Shown here: piece by piece, positions 9,177-17,463 of the stretch
How the letters are laid out: every line of letters starts with the position of its first letter
Position numbering within the stretch: the stretch's first letter is position 1
Assembly (NCBI RefSeq): GCF_018449795.1
Contig: NZ_JAAVVE010000034.1
Coordinates: 1-47,934, forward strand
Direction of reading: 5' to 3'
From: Sphingomonas sp. dw_22
GTDB taxonomy: Bacteria > Pseudomonadota > Alphaproteobacteria > Sphingomonadales > Sphingomonadaceae
DNA: 47,934 bases
Notes under the pieces: model-generated
What the model was told of the DNA's origin: nothing
The model's database searches: none
What the model saw: the letters and a program-made list of their open reading frames with translations, nothing else
Translations under genes and position numbers: made by a program

Positions 9177-9565
9177 CAGGCGGCCCCTGTGGTGGTGAAG
9201 GCGACCTTGAGGATCGAGAAGATCGCGAGCGCCTGAACGGCGATGGTGAAATATTGCAGCACGATCAGCAGCACGAAGCGCGATTCGTCATGCTGATAGT
9301 CCTCGATCACGACCTGGAGGCCGTGGCGGAAGTGATAGGTGGTGCTGAGCACGAGCAGGATCAGCGGCACCGCCGCGAAGGGCTGGGCCAGCCAGGCGGA
9401 GATCGTCGCATAGTCATGCGCCGGCAGCAGCAGCATCGAGAGCATGAACCACAGCACGAGGATCAGGTTCGATCCCGCGGAAACCTTGTGCTTCCACCAT
9501 TCGCCGGCGCCTTCGTGGGAGGCGCCCAGGCCGCGAACCCGGCCGAGCTCGGTTCCGTTACCCAT
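9176..9565 (-). CDS. sdhD: Succinate dehydrogenase membrane anchor, small subunit
   Basis: A 129-aa membrane anchor with three hydrophobic helices (about 31-48, 62-78 and 97-120). The motif [13 protein letters not shown] supplies the heme b ligand candidate His81 and the quinone-site Asp89-Tyr90. It starts inside the end of sdhC (8-bp overlap) and ends on the sdhA start, so sdhC, sdhD and sdhA form one tightly coupled unit. Confidence 0.95.
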   Translation of the reverse strand: MGNGTELGRVRGLGASHEGAGEWWKHKVSAGSNLILVLWFMLSMLLLPAHDYATISAWLAQPFAAVPLILLVLSTTYHFRHGLQVVIEDYQHDESRFVLLIVLQYFTIAVQALAIFSILKVAFTTTGAA

Positions 9566-10022
9566 GGATCTTCTCCAGCAGCAGGACGATCCAGAACGCC
9601 GCCGTGGCGACGATCGAGAAGGCGAAGGTGAGCAGGGCGGTGGTCTTGTTGCCCTTCAGCTCGAAATTGATGCCGGCATCCATGAACAGATGGCGCACGC
9701 CCGATGCCATGTGCTGGAAGAAGGCCAGGGTCAGGCCGATCCCGAACACATAGCCCACCACGTTCAGCGCGCCCGAATGATAGGTGAACAGGTCCACGAA
9801 CGACGCATAGGCCGCGGGGCCGGAGGCCAGCGCCACCAGCCACCAGACGAACAGGATCGCGCCCACAGTCGCCATGCCGGAGCCGGTGACGCGGTGGAGG
9901 ATCGATACGGTCATTGCAGGCCCCCATTTCCAGATCTGGAGATGGGGCGACATCGGTCGCGCGGTGTTGCGGACGTTGGCCAAGGGCGTTCCTTTCGGGT
10001 CGACGCGGGTCTCATTAGTCAC
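9558..10022 (-). CDS. sdhC: Succinate dehydrogenase cytochrome b556 subunit
   Basis: A 154-aa cytochrome b anchor with three membrane helices. SPHLQIWKW and the Ser40 to Arg44 motif SILHRVTG form the quinone-binding entry, and His111 in the HLFMDAG motif fits the heme ligand. The GTG at 10022 is the longest start; an internal ATG at residue 24 (MSPHLQ) would still keep all family motifs, so about 20 residues at the N-terminus are uncertain. It is the first gene of the sdhCDA unit, and its promoter must lie in the short gap shared with the divergent chemoreceptor gene. Confidence 0.95.
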   Translation of the reverse strand: MTNETRVDPKGTPLANVRNTARPMSPHLQIWKWGPAMTVSILHRVTGSGMATVGAILFVWWLVALASGPAAYASFVDLFTYHSGALNVVGYVFGIGLTLAFFQHMASGVRHLFMDAGINFELKGNKTTALLTFAFSIVATAAFWIVLLLEKIHG

Positions 10023-10150
10023 GCACTCGAAGGATGCAAGCCGGATCGCCGGTCGGACGGGTTCCTAACCGCCCTTTAACCAGTTGCGGCGCATGGATCG
10101 CGCAAGAGCGGCCCGCCGAATTTCCAGGCCGCATGCAGGGGAACCGCTTC

Positions 10151-11521
10151 GTGACGATTGTGGCATCGACCAACTCCCTACCGGTGGCGGGCACCATGAG
10201 CGCCGCGATCGACGTGCGCGCGCGCCTGCGCATCTTCGATTTCGACGGCTCGCTGGTGCAGTCGAGCCGCGACGCCTGGGACGTGCTGGAGCCGGAGATC
10301 CACGCGGTATCGAGCGCCTATTGGCAGCAATGGCTGCGCTGCTTCGCCGACGAGCGCAACTGGGCGCCGGGCGACACCGCCAAGATGATCGATGTGGGCG
10401 TGGTCTTCCTGAAGAACCGCTTCCTCGACACCGCCGGCCAGAGCTGGATCGAATCGATCGAGCGCTCGGTATCGGCCGCCTATTCGGGCGGGGTGCCGCC
10501 GATGGCGCTGCTTTCGATGATAAACGCCAGCGATCGCGCCGCGCTGGAGGTGATGATGCGCCGCCTGGGCGCCGACGATACCCGGCTGCCGGTGCTGATC
10601 GACACGCTGATGCGGCTCTCGGCGCTCGAAGGCGACATCACCGTCGAGATCTACAACATGTACCGCGAATATAGCGCGCAGGTCGCCCGCGACCGGCTGG
10701 CGGTCGAATTTCGCGACTCGATCGGCGCGACCGTCGAGCGGGCGTCGCGCGAGGGCGATCAGCTCCGCGTCCAGGCGGTCCACACCTCGGCTTCGGCGCG
10801 CGGGATGCTGGGCAAGGCGAGCGAGGTCGCGGCGGCGGCGGAGCAGTCGGCGGTGGCGATGCGCGAGGCGGCGCAGACGGCGGCGGGGCTGATCCGGGCG
10901 ATCGAGGATGCGCGCAGCGAAGTCGAGGCCGCGGCCGAGATCGCGACGCGCGCGTCGGGCCAGGCCGGGACGGCGGTGGGCATGTCCGAGATGCTGAGCG
11001 AGCACGCCAAGTCGATCGAATCGATCCTGGGCCTGATCCGCGACATCGCCGGGCAGACCAATTTGCTCGCGCTCAACGCGACGATCGAGGCCGCACGCGC
11101 AGGCGATGCCGGGCGCGGCTTCGCGGTGGTCGCGCAGGAAGTGAAGTCCCTCGCCAACCAGACCGCGCGGGCGACCGACGACATCGCTGCCAAGATCGCC
11201 GCGATCCAGTCGGCCACGAAGAGCACGGTCGAGACCAACGCCTCGATCCGCTCGACGGTGAGCGAAGTGCAGGAAAGCGCCAACCGCATCCGCAGCGCGA
11301 TGGAGGTCCAGGCCCAGACCGTGACCGCCATCACCGCAGCCGTCGACGAGACCGCGCTCGCAGCCGACTCGATGTCCGCCACCATCGGCGCCATCCGCGA
11401 GGATACCAAGAACGTCACGCACGAGATGGACGCGCTGCTGCGTGAATTCGGTGACGTGGACGATCGCCTGTCGCAGCTCCGCTCGGCGGCGGACAGCTTC
11501 TCGTCCTCGGTTGCGGCCTGA
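10151..11521 (+). CDS. Soluble globin-coupled-type methyl-accepting chemotaxis protein
   Basis: About 456 aa with no membrane segment. The N-terminal 180 residues resemble the protoglobin sensor of globin-coupled receptors ([23 protein letters not shown] opens helix A). The C-terminus is a classic coiled-coil signalling domain with the tip [15 protein letters not shown] and [18 protein letters not shown], which contacts CheA/CheW. It should be a cytoplasmic receptor. The sensor part contains no histidine after the one in helix A, so the proximal heme ligand expected before a G-V/L-P motif is missing (see findings). Start: GTG 10151 has a good AGGGGA nine bases upstream; ATG 10196 is an alternative. 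No other chemotaxis gene is in the window. Confidence 0.82.
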   Translation: MTIVASTNSLPVAGTMSAAIDVRARLRIFDFDGSLVQSSRDAWDVLEPEIHAVSSAYWQQWLRCFADERNWAPGDTAKMIDVGVVFLKNRFLDTAGQSWIESIERSVSAAYSGGVPPMALLSMINASDRAALEVMMRRLGADDTRLPVLIDTLMRLSALEGDITVEIYNMYREYSAQVARDRLAVEFRDSIGATVERASREGDQLRVQAVHTSASARGMLGKASEVAAAAEQSAVAMREAAQTAAGLIRAIEDARSEVEAAAEIATRASGQAGTAVGMSEMLSEHAKSIESILGLIRDIAGQTNLLALNATIEAARAGDAGRGFAVVAQEVKSLANQTARATDDIAAKIAAIQSATKSTVETNASIRSTVSEVQESANRIRSAMEVQAQTVTAITAAVDETALAADSMSATIGAIREDTKNVTHEMDALLREFGDVDDRLSQLRSAADSFSSSVAA

Positions 11522-11526
11522 GCATC

Positions 11527-11547
11527 GCCTCCCCTAAAGGGGGAGGC
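11527..11547 (+). promoter_or_regulatory. Hairpin abutting an SDR start codon
   Basis: GCCTCCCC-TAAAG-GGGGAGGC forms an 8-bp stem and ends immediately before the ATG at 11548. The 3' arm is also the only Shine-Dalgarno-like sequence for that gene, so folding would hide the ribosome site. It may equally be a small repeat of the sphingomonad CTCCCC type that ends the chemoreceptor transcript. Confidence 0.4.
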
Positions 11548-12249
11548 ATGCAGACCCACATCCTTCTCACCGGCAGCAGCCGGGGCATCGGCGCCGCGAT
11601 CGCCAAGACACTCACCCGCGACGACACCCGGCTGATCGGCCACGGCACGCATAGCGGCATCCCCGCCGATTTCACCGATCCGGCCGCGCCCCAGGCGCTG
11701 TGGAACCGGGCGCTGGAAGCGCTCGACGGCCGTATCGACGTGCTCATCAACAATGCCGGCATCTTCGAGGCGACTCCGCTCGATCTGGAGCATGACGAGT
11801 GGGTCGCGGGCTGGGAGAAGACGATGCGCGTCAACCTGACCGCATCGGCCGAGCTTTGCCGCCTGGCGGTGCGCCACTGGCAGACCGAGGGGCGCGGGGG
11901 CCGCATCGTCAATGTCGCGAGCCGCGCCGCCTATCGCGGCGACAGCCCCGCGCACTGGCATTATGCCGCGTCCAAGGCGGGCATGGTCGGCATGACCAAG
12001 TCAATCGCCCGCGGCTATGCGGCGCAGGGCATCCTCGCCTTCGCGATCTGCCCGGGCTTCACCATGACCGGCATGGCCGAGGAGTATCTGGCGAGCCGCG
12101 GCGGCGACAAATTGCTGGCCGACATCCCCCTCGGCCGCGTCGCCGATCCGGCGGAGATCGCCACGCTCGCCCGTTTCTGCGCGCTCGAGGCGCCGCCCTC
12201 GATGACCGGCGCCGTGCTGGACATCAACGGCGCGAGCTATGTCCGATGA
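11548..12249 (+). CDS. Short-chain dehydrogenase/reductase
   Basis: A classical SDR of 233 aa. The NAD(P) motif TGSSRGIG is at 8-15, NNAG at 68-71, and the catalytic Ser125, Tyr139 and Lys143 (HYAASK) are all present; CPGFTMTGM and the C-terminal DINGA block complete the family pattern. The substrate is unknown. Arg12 after the glycine motif hints at NADP(H). The stop overlaps the longest possible prmA start, so the two genes are likely cotranscribed. Confidence 0.85.
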   Translation: MQTHILLTGSSRGIGAAIAKTLTRDDTRLIGHGTHSGIPADFTDPAAPQALWNRALEALDGRIDVLINNAGIFEATPLDLEHDEWVAGWEKTMRVNLTASAELCRLAVRHWQTEGRGGRIVNVASRAAYRGDSPAHWHYAASKAGMVGMTKSIARGYAAQGILAFAICPGFTMTGMAEEYLASRGGDKLLADIPLGRVADPAEIATLARFCALEAPPSMTGAVLDINGASYVR

Positions 12250-12262
12250 ACGGGGTACGCTG

Positions 12263-13237
12263 ATGTCCAGTTGGAAGCTCATCCTGCCCTGCACCCGTGA
12301 CGAGGCGGAGCGGATCGATTTCGAGAATCCGGCGCTGGCCGCACTCACCCCTTCGCCCGTGCTGCTCACCAGCGAGCGCGTGGCCGACGATCCGACCAGC
12401 TGGCAGCTCGAAGCGTTCTTCGACGGCAAGCCCAACAGCGCCGCGCTCGCCGCGGTACAGGCGCTGGTGCCGAGCGCCGCGGGCATCAGGCCGGTTGCCG
12501 AACGCATCCGCGATGCCGATTGGGTGACGCTCAGCCAGGCGGGGATCGAGCCGGTCCATGCCGGCCGCTTCTATGTCCATACCGTCACCAACAAGGGCGC
12601 GGTGCCGGCGGGCACGAAGGCGTTCCGCATCGACGCCGGGCTCGCCTTCGGCACGGGCACGCACGAGACGACCTCGGGCTGCCTGATCGCGCTGGACGGG
12701 CTGAAGGCGCGGGGCGCGGTGGTGCGCAACCTGCTCGATCTCGGCACCGGCACCGGGCTACTCGCCTTCGCCGCGCTGCACCTGTGGCCGCGCGCCTATG
12801 CCACTGCGTCGGACATCGATCCCAGGTCGATCGAGGTGACCGCCGAGAATGCCGGGCACAACGGCGTCGCGCTGGGCGGCGGTGCTGGGCAGGTGGCGCT
12901 CGCCGTGGCGCCCGGCATGGAGCACCCGCTGCTGATCGGCCGCGCGCCCTATGACCTGATCATCGCCAACATCCTCGCGGGCCCGCTGGTCGAGCTGGCG
13001 CCGACTGTGAGCATGGCGCTGGCCGAGGGCGGCACGCTGATCCTGGCGGGGCTGCTCGACAGCCAGGCCGAGACGGTGGCCCAGGCCTATCGCCGTCAGG
13101 GCCTGCGCCTGACCGGTCGCATCGACCGCGGCGCCTGGCCGACGCTGAAGCTGGTCAAGCGCGCCCGCCACGGCGCCGACCGCACGACCCGGCTGAGCCG
13201 CGGCAAGGGCGAGGCGCCGGGTTTCGGGAGCTGGTGA
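12263..13237 (+). CDS. prmA: Ribosomal protein L11 methyltransferase
   Basis: PrmA trimethylates ribosomal protein L11 using SAM. About 324 aa with the family signature AFGTGTHETT in the linker, SAM motif I LDLGTGTGLLAFAA and the catalytic IIANILAGPL. The substrate-binding N-terminal domain is divergent, as is common in alphaproteobacteria. An ATG at 12239 overlapping the SDR stop is possible, but MSSWKL at 12263 lines up better with the start of the domain. The C-terminus has a basic tail (ARHGADRTTRLSRGKGE). It converges on phhA, with the 109-bp repeat between. Confidence 0.93.
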   Translation: MSSWKLILPCTRDEAERIDFENPALAALTPSPVLLTSERVADDPTSWQLEAFFDGKPNSAALAAVQALVPSAAGIRPVAERIRDADWVTLSQAGIEPVHAGRFYVHTVTNKGAVPAGTKAFRIDAGLAFGTGTHETTSGCLIALDGLKARGAVVRNLLDLGTGTGLLAFAALHLWPRAYATASDIDPRSIEVTAENAGHNGVALGGGAGQVALAVAPGMEHPLLIGRAPYDLIIANILAGPLVELAPTVSMALAEGGTLILAGLLDSQAETVAQAYRRQGLRLTGRIDRGAWPTLKLVKRARHGADRTTRLSRGKGEAPGFGSW

Positions 13238-13271
13238 GGCTTGGGGAGTGCGAAAACGCTCTCTTCCATCC

Positions 13272-13380
13272 GTCACCCCGGCCGAAGTGCCGGAGTCCAC
13301 TCATCCGCGAGCGAGCCCCTCACGACTCAAAGCGGCTCTCCCAGCCTCCCGGTGGACCCCGGCACTTCGGCCGGGGTGAC
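13272..13380 (+). repeat. 109-bp palindromic-end repeat, copy 2
   Basis: Same length and layout as the copy at 3002-3110 but in the opposite orientation. The 29-bp ends (13272-13300 and 13352-13380) pair with each other, and the 51-bp middle keeps blocks such as CGAGCCCCTC and GCCTCCCGGTGG. It fills the gap between the convergent prmA and phhA genes and may serve as a two-way transcript end. Confidence 0.88.
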
Positions 13381-13399
13381 GTGGAAGTTTATGACGATC

Positions 13400-14284
13400 T
13401 CAGCCCTTCGCCTTGGACTCCGCATATGCCTGCGTGCCCCGCGTAATCACGTCGTCCCCAGGCAGGATCGTCGCGATCGGAATATCCGGTTGCGCCAGTA
13501 TCTCCTCATAGAGCGGCGCGAAATCGGTCTCCACCGTCTGGCGCAGCAGTTCCTCGAAGCTCGGAATGACGAAGTAGTTCTGCTGGAAATCGTCGATCCG
13601 GTAATCGGTGCGCATCACTCGCTTCATGTCGAAGCGGATGCGATTGGGGCTGTCGCTCTCCAGCGCGAACACGCTCTCGGCCGAGGACGAGACGATGCCC
13701 GAGCCATAGATGCGCAGCCCTTCGGCCTCCTCGACCAGCCCGAACTCGACCGTGTACCAATATAGCCGGCCGAGCTGCTTCAGCGCCCCCAGCTCCAGCG
13801 CCCGCATGCCGCCACGCCCATAGGCTTCGAGATAATCGGCGAACACCGGATCGGCGAGCATCGGCACATGGCCGAACACGTCGTGGAAGACGTCGGGCTC
13901 CTGTATATAGTCGAGCTGGTCCGGCCGGCGGATGAAGTTCCCCGCGACGAAGCGCCGGTTCGCCATGTGATCGAAGAACACGTCGTCGGGCACCAGCCCC
14001 GGCACCGCGACGACTCGCCAGCCGGTCAGCTTCGCCAGCCGTTCGGAGAGTTCCTCGAAATTGGGGATGCCGCCGTCCGACAGCCGCAGCGCCTCCAGCC
14101 CCTTGAGATAAGCGGCCGAGGCGCGGCCGGGCAGCAGCCTGGCCTGGCGGGCGAACAGCGTGTCCCAGGTGGCATGTTCCTGCGGCGTATAGGCGTCCCA
14201 GTTCTGCGGTATCGTCCAGTCGGCGGACGCGCCCTCGGGCGGGCGGTCCAGCACATGCGTCTCATTTTCCATGGGGTCAGGCAT
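13400..14284 (-). CDS. phhA: Phenylalanine 4-monooxygenase
   Basis: A 294-aa aromatic amino acid hydroxylase that turns phenylalanine into tyrosine with tetrahydropterin and O2. The iron ligands are visible: His134 and His139 in FHDVFGHVP and Glu180 in YWYTVEFGL. The N-terminus lacks the regulatory ACT domain of animal enzymes, as usual in bacteria. ATG 14284 is chosen over 14329 because the extra residues carry no family similarity. No pterin-recycling gene (phhB) is next to it. Confidence 0.95.
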   Translation of the reverse strand: MPDPMENETHVLDRPPEGASADWTIPQNWDAYTPQEHATWDTLFARQARLLPGRASAAYLKGLEALRLSDGGIPNFEELSERLAKLTGWRVVAVPGLVPDDVFFDHMANRRFVAGNFIRRPDQLDYIQEPDVFHDVFGHVPMLADPVFADYLEAYGRGGMRALELGALKQLGRLYWYTVEFGLVEEAEGLRIYGSGIVSSSAESVFALESDSPNRIRFDMKRVMRTDYRIDDFQQNYFVIPSFEELLRQTVETDFAPLYEEILAQPDIPIATILPGDDVITRGTQAYAESKAKG

Positions 14285-14381
14285 AGCATGCGGGCCCTCC
14301 GCGCGAAACGCCGGGGCGCAAGGCGTCACGCTAGGTTAAGGCTTTTGCTGGGAAAGTCCGGGCCGTGTATGGAGTGAAGAC

Positions 14382-15119
14382 ATGGCTTTAAGTCTGGGAA
14401 TCCCCCGATCCGCCGCGGTGCCGCCGCCAGGGCTGGCGCTGCTTGCCGAAGCGCCGCGCGCCGCCTTCGGGCTGGGCGAGCTCGCCGCGCACTGGCCGGC
14501 CCTGCGCCGGCTCCCGCGCGGCGACGGCCGGGCGGTGCTGGTGCTTCCCGGCCTCTCCAATTCGGACCGCTCGAACCTGGTGATGCGCGCATTCCTGCGG
14601 CGGCTGGGCTATCGCGCCTATGGCTGGGGGCTGGGCCGCAACCTGGGCGTGCGCTCGATCGGCACCGAGGCCGAGCGGCTGATCGCGCGGATCGCGGCGA
14701 TCCATGCCGAGACCGGCGAGAAGGTGACGCTGGTCGGCGTCTCGCTGGGCGGGATCATGGCGCGGATCGCGGCGCATCGCCGCCCGGACCTGGTCCGCGA
14801 GGTCGTCACCATCAGCTCGCCCTTCGCGGGGCCGCCCAGCGCCACCAATGTCTGGCGGCCGTTCGAATGGCTGACCGGCGAGCGGATCACCGACGCCGCG
14901 GTGGCCGAGCGGCTGGAGGAAGCGGTCCAGCCGCTGCCGGTGCCGTCGACCGCGATCTGGAGCCGCAGCGACGGGTTCGTCAACGGGCTGATCTGCCATA
15001 CCGCCGAGGGGCGTGCGATCGAAGTGCGCAGCAGCCACCTGCTGGTGCAGATGCGCGCCGAGGTGCTCCGCGCGATCGCGGAGGTGCTGGCGGGCGGGGA
15101 GTGCGTGGAACCCGTGTGA
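14382..15119 (+). CDS. Alpha/beta-hydrolase
   Basis: A 245-aa alpha/beta-hydrolase. The nucleophile elbow GVSLGG places Ser121; Asp197 (SRSDG) and His219 (SSHL) complete a likely triad in the right order. VLVLPGLSNSDRS supplies the oxyanion loop. There is no signal peptide, so it is cytoplasmic or peripheral. The fold is related to the lipase and PGAP1-like group (TISSPFAGP), but the substrate is not readable. It is divergent from phhA across a 97-bp gap. Confidence 0.8.
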   Translation: MALSLGIPRSAAVPPPGLALLAEAPRAAFGLGELAAHWPALRRLPRGDGRAVLVLPGLSNSDRSNLVMRAFLRRLGYRAYGWGLGRNLGVRSIGTEAERLIARIAAIHAETGEKVTLVGVSLGGIMARIAAHRRPDLVREVVTISSPFAGPPSATNVWRPFEWLTGERITDAAVAERLEEAVQPLPVPSTAIWSRSDGFVNGLICHTAEGRAIEVRSSHLLVQMRAEVLRAIAEVLAGGECVEPV

Positions 15120-15309
15120 CGGGGGCGGTTATTGGACCGAGGGCTGACTGGCAGATTTCTGACAAATGAAGAGGATAGCCGACATCGCGGTTATCGCGGT
15201 GACGGCGGCAACCAAGGGCCTGATCGCGGTCGGCCCACGCTTGAGGCGTGTGCGACATGTCGCCCTTCTGGGCCGGCTTGCGCGCTTGCGGGTCAGTAGC
15301 CAATAGGCT

Positions 15310-15942
15310 TCAGGGCTTGATGAACCGGTAGGCGAAACGATCCGTCTCCCCCTTGATTGTCGGATCGAACACCTTGATCGCGTGCGCATCCTCTGCGTTG
15401 GCGAGCATGTCGCTTTGCGCGTCCAGCACGAAGCCGGCTGCCTGGACTTCCTCGACAACCCGCGCGGGATCGATCCGGTGCAGCGACGGTGCATCGCTCG
15501 TCCCCGACCCGGCTGCGGCGGCGTGATCGACGATCACGTAGCGCCCGCTCGACTTCAGCGTCGCATGGACCGCCCGGTTGAAGGCATCGGCCGTCGCGCC
15601 CTTCGCCTGGATCAGCGGGGTGTGGAGATCGTGATAGAACAAGTGCATCCATACGACATCTACGAACGGGGTGGCCTCTGCCAGCGCGAGAAGGTCTGCC
15701 GAGACGGCATCGACATTCTCGCGACCCGCCTCCTGCGCGAGCGCTCGCGTGAGGCCGACGGGATCGTTCTTAAAGTGGGCGACTTCGGCCGGAACGAAGC
15801 TGTAGACGTGACCTTGGCGTCCCACGGCATCGGAGAAGACGCGAGTCCAGTCGCCATTGCCCGGGTAGACGTCGATGACGGTGGAGCCCTGGGCGACCGT
15901 TGCGAACCGTATCAAGTCGGATTGCTTGGCTTTGTCGTACAT
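15310..15942 (-). CDS. Class I SAM-dependent methyltransferase
   Basis: A 210-aa Rossmann-type methyltransferase. Motif I is a variant (VIDVYPGNGDWTRVF), followed by the acidic and middle motifs (VDVVWMHLFYHDL) and post-motif VIVDHAAAAGSG. The start at 15942 follows a GGAGA site; an upstream ATG at 15969 has none. The substrate is unknown. It is the last gene of a three-gene minus-strand unit (SDR, SnoaL-like, methyltransferase), 13 bp after the SnoaL-like gene. The 190 bp downstream hold only a doubtful reading frame. Confidence 0.75.
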   Translation of the reverse strand: MYDKAKQSDLIRFATVAQGSTVIDVYPGNGDWTRVFSDAVGRQGHVYSFVPAEVAHFKNDPVGLTRALAQEAGRENVDAVSADLLALAEATPFVDVVWMHLFYHDLHTPLIQAKGATADAFNRAVHATLKSSGRYVIVDHAAAAGSGTSDAPSLHRIDPARVVEEVQAAGFVLDAQSDMLANAEDAHAIKVFDPTIKGETDRFAYRFIKP

Positions 15943-15955
15943 TTGGAAATCTCCA

Positions 15956-16489
15956 TTACTGCCAGACATTCGACGAGCGCACGGCACGCACGAAAACGCG
16001 CCACGGCTCGAGCCCGGTCTCTGCGCCGGTTTTTGCGAGCGTCACGAAGTCCTCAGCGCTGCTCCTGAGCCGCTGGTCGACGACGGCGGGGTGTCCCGCC
16101 GCGGATGCCCGCGCCAGTGCCTGGGTGTCGACATATTCGCGTATGCTCGCCAACTTGCCGTCGCGCACTGTAATGGCAAAGACCCATTCATCCTCGAACG
16201 GCTTGTTGGTCGCCTTCACGTTGCCCGAGGCAGCGCCGATCACCAAGACCCGGTCCCCTTGGGCGACGAACTCACGGGGTTCCGTCGAAGTCTCCAACGA
16301 CCGGGACGCGGTCTCGAGCAAGTCGACGAAGCCCGCGTGGCCGCGGTGGGTTCCGGCCAGCGCCCAATCCCTTCCTGGAATGATCCATTCAATGTCTTCG
16401 GCGACAAGCGCCAGTAGAGCCTCCTTGTCACCGCTGCCGATCGCGGCGAAGAAGTCCTTCACGGTCTGAACATTTTGCTCGGTGCTCAT
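15956..16489 (-). CDS. SnoaL/NTF2-like protein
   Basis: A 177-aa protein whose first 130 residues form a SnoaL-like NTF2 fold (VKDFFAAIGSGDKEALLALVAEDIEWIIPG, then DEWVFAITVRDGKLASIREYVDT). Such proteins are small ketosteroid-isomerase-like enzymes or binding proteins, often beside SDRs. The C-terminal 45 residues are an extension without recognisable features. A GGGAGAG ribosome site precedes the ATG. Middle gene of the LysR-linked cassette. Confidence 0.75.
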   Translation of the reverse strand: MSTEQNVQTVKDFFAAIGSGDKEALLALVAEDIEWIIPGRDWALAGTHRGHAGFVDLLETASRSLETSTEPREFVAQGDRVLVIGAASGNVKATNKPFEDEWVFAITVRDGKLASIREYVDTQALARASAAGHPAVVDQRLRSSAEDFVTLAKTGAETGLEPWRVFVRAVRSSNVWQ

Positions 16490-16509
16490 GAGAGGCTCTC
16501 CCTGCCCGG

Positions 16510-17259
16510 TCAGACCTGCGCCATGCCGCCGTCGACGGCGAGATCGATGCCGGTGACGTAAGAGCTTTCGTCGGAGGCGAGGAACAATACCGCTGCCGCA
16601 ACTTCTTCGGCTTTGCCCCGTCGGCCGAGCGGAACTTGCGAGGCGAAATGCGCTGCCGCCTGTTCGATCTGGTCGGCGGTGAGCCCCACCTTCTCCAGAG
16701 CCGGCGTTTCGATCGGGCCAGGGCTCATCGAATTCACCCGAATCTTTCGATCCTTGAGCTCCACCGTCCAGCCGCGCGCGAACGTGCGCACCGCGGCCTT
16801 GGCAGCGGCGTAGGCGCTGAAGGCGGGGTCTCCCCTGACGTTGGCGACCGAAGCGGTCAGGATGATCGAGCCGCCGTCCTTGAGGAGCGGAAGCGCCTTC
16901 TGAACCGTGAAGAACGTGCCCTTGGCATTCAGGTCGAACGTCTTGTCGAAATGCTCCTCGGTCGCCACTTCGAGCGGCGCAAGTTCGCCCCAGCCGGCGT
17001 TGGCGAAGACCACATCGATGTGGCCGTGCTTTTCCTTCACGACGGCGTAGAGCCGGTCCAAGTCCTCGAGGCGTGTCACGTCGCCGGTCACCGTCGTGAC
17101 GTTGCTGCCGATGGCAGCGGCGGCCTCCTGCAGTTCCTTCTCGCGTCGCCCGGTGATGACGACATGCGCGCCTTCCGCGACGAACCGCTTGGCGGTGGCC
17201 AATCCGATGCCGCTGTTTCCACCGGTGATGACGGCGACCTTGCCTTCGAGCCTTTTCAT
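16510..17259 (-). CDS. SDR family oxidoreductase
   Basis: A 249-aa SDR from the ATG at 17259; an ATG at 17268 would add three residues but has a worse-placed ribosome site. TGGNSGIG binds the cofactor; Ser137, Tyr150 and Lys154 (SAYAAAK) are the active site; NSMSPGPIETP and the C-terminal AVDGG motif are typical. Substrate unknown. It is the first gene of a unit transcribed away from the LysR gene and is the obvious regulatory target of that protein. Confidence 0.88.
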   Translation of the reverse strand: MKRLEGKVAVITGGNSGIGLATAKRFVAEGAHVVITGRREKELQEAAAAIGSNVTTVTGDVTRLEDLDRLYAVVKEKHGHIDVVFANAGWGELAPLEVATEEHFDKTFDLNAKGTFFTVQKALPLLKDGGSIILTASVANVRGDPAFSAYAAAKAAVRTFARGWTVELKDRKIRVNSMSPGPIETPALEKVGLTADQIEQAAAHFASQVPLGRRGKAEEVAAAVLFLASDESSYVTGIDLAVDGGMAQV

Positions 17260-17353
17260 TTCGTCCATCCTTCAATGCTGGGAAGAAAGTCCCGTGCGCC
17301 TCCAGATGGGTCGGTGCCGCTGACTTCGTGAGTGCGAAATGCCGCACATCGGT

Positions 17354-17369
17354 GGTGCGCGAATGCACC
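17354..17369. promoter_or_regulatory. Putative LysR operator 1
   Basis: GGTGC-GCGAAT-GCACC, a 16-bp inverted repeat in the divergent SDR/LysR promoter region. The same arms and spacing recur at 17448-17463. Such paired palindromes next to a LysR gene are usually its recognition and activation sites; the spacing is not the strict T-N11-A form. Confidence 0.5.
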
Positions 17370-17447
17370 GCCGGCGCCGAGCATCTTTAGGAGCGCTCGT
17401 GCGTAGCGGCCCAGCAAATGCAGAATGCCGTTGAATGCAGCGTTCTT

Positions 17448-17463
17448 GGTGCGATAACGCACC
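17448..17463. promoter_or_regulatory. Putative LysR operator 2, abutting the LysR start
   Basis: GGTGCGATAACGCACC is a perfect palindrome around ATAA, ending on the base before the LysR ATG at 17464. It shares its GGTGC-N6-GCACC arms with 17354-17369, 94 bp away. Its place over the leader suggests autorepression; it also leaves no room for a normal Shine-Dalgarno sequence, so the LysR mRNA may be leaderless or poorly translated. Confidence 0.5.

Noticed and set aside
17332..17347. A third palindrome (GTGCG-N6-CGCAC) near the LysR operators
   Set aside because: The arms and spacing differ from the matched pair, so it was not counted as an operator.
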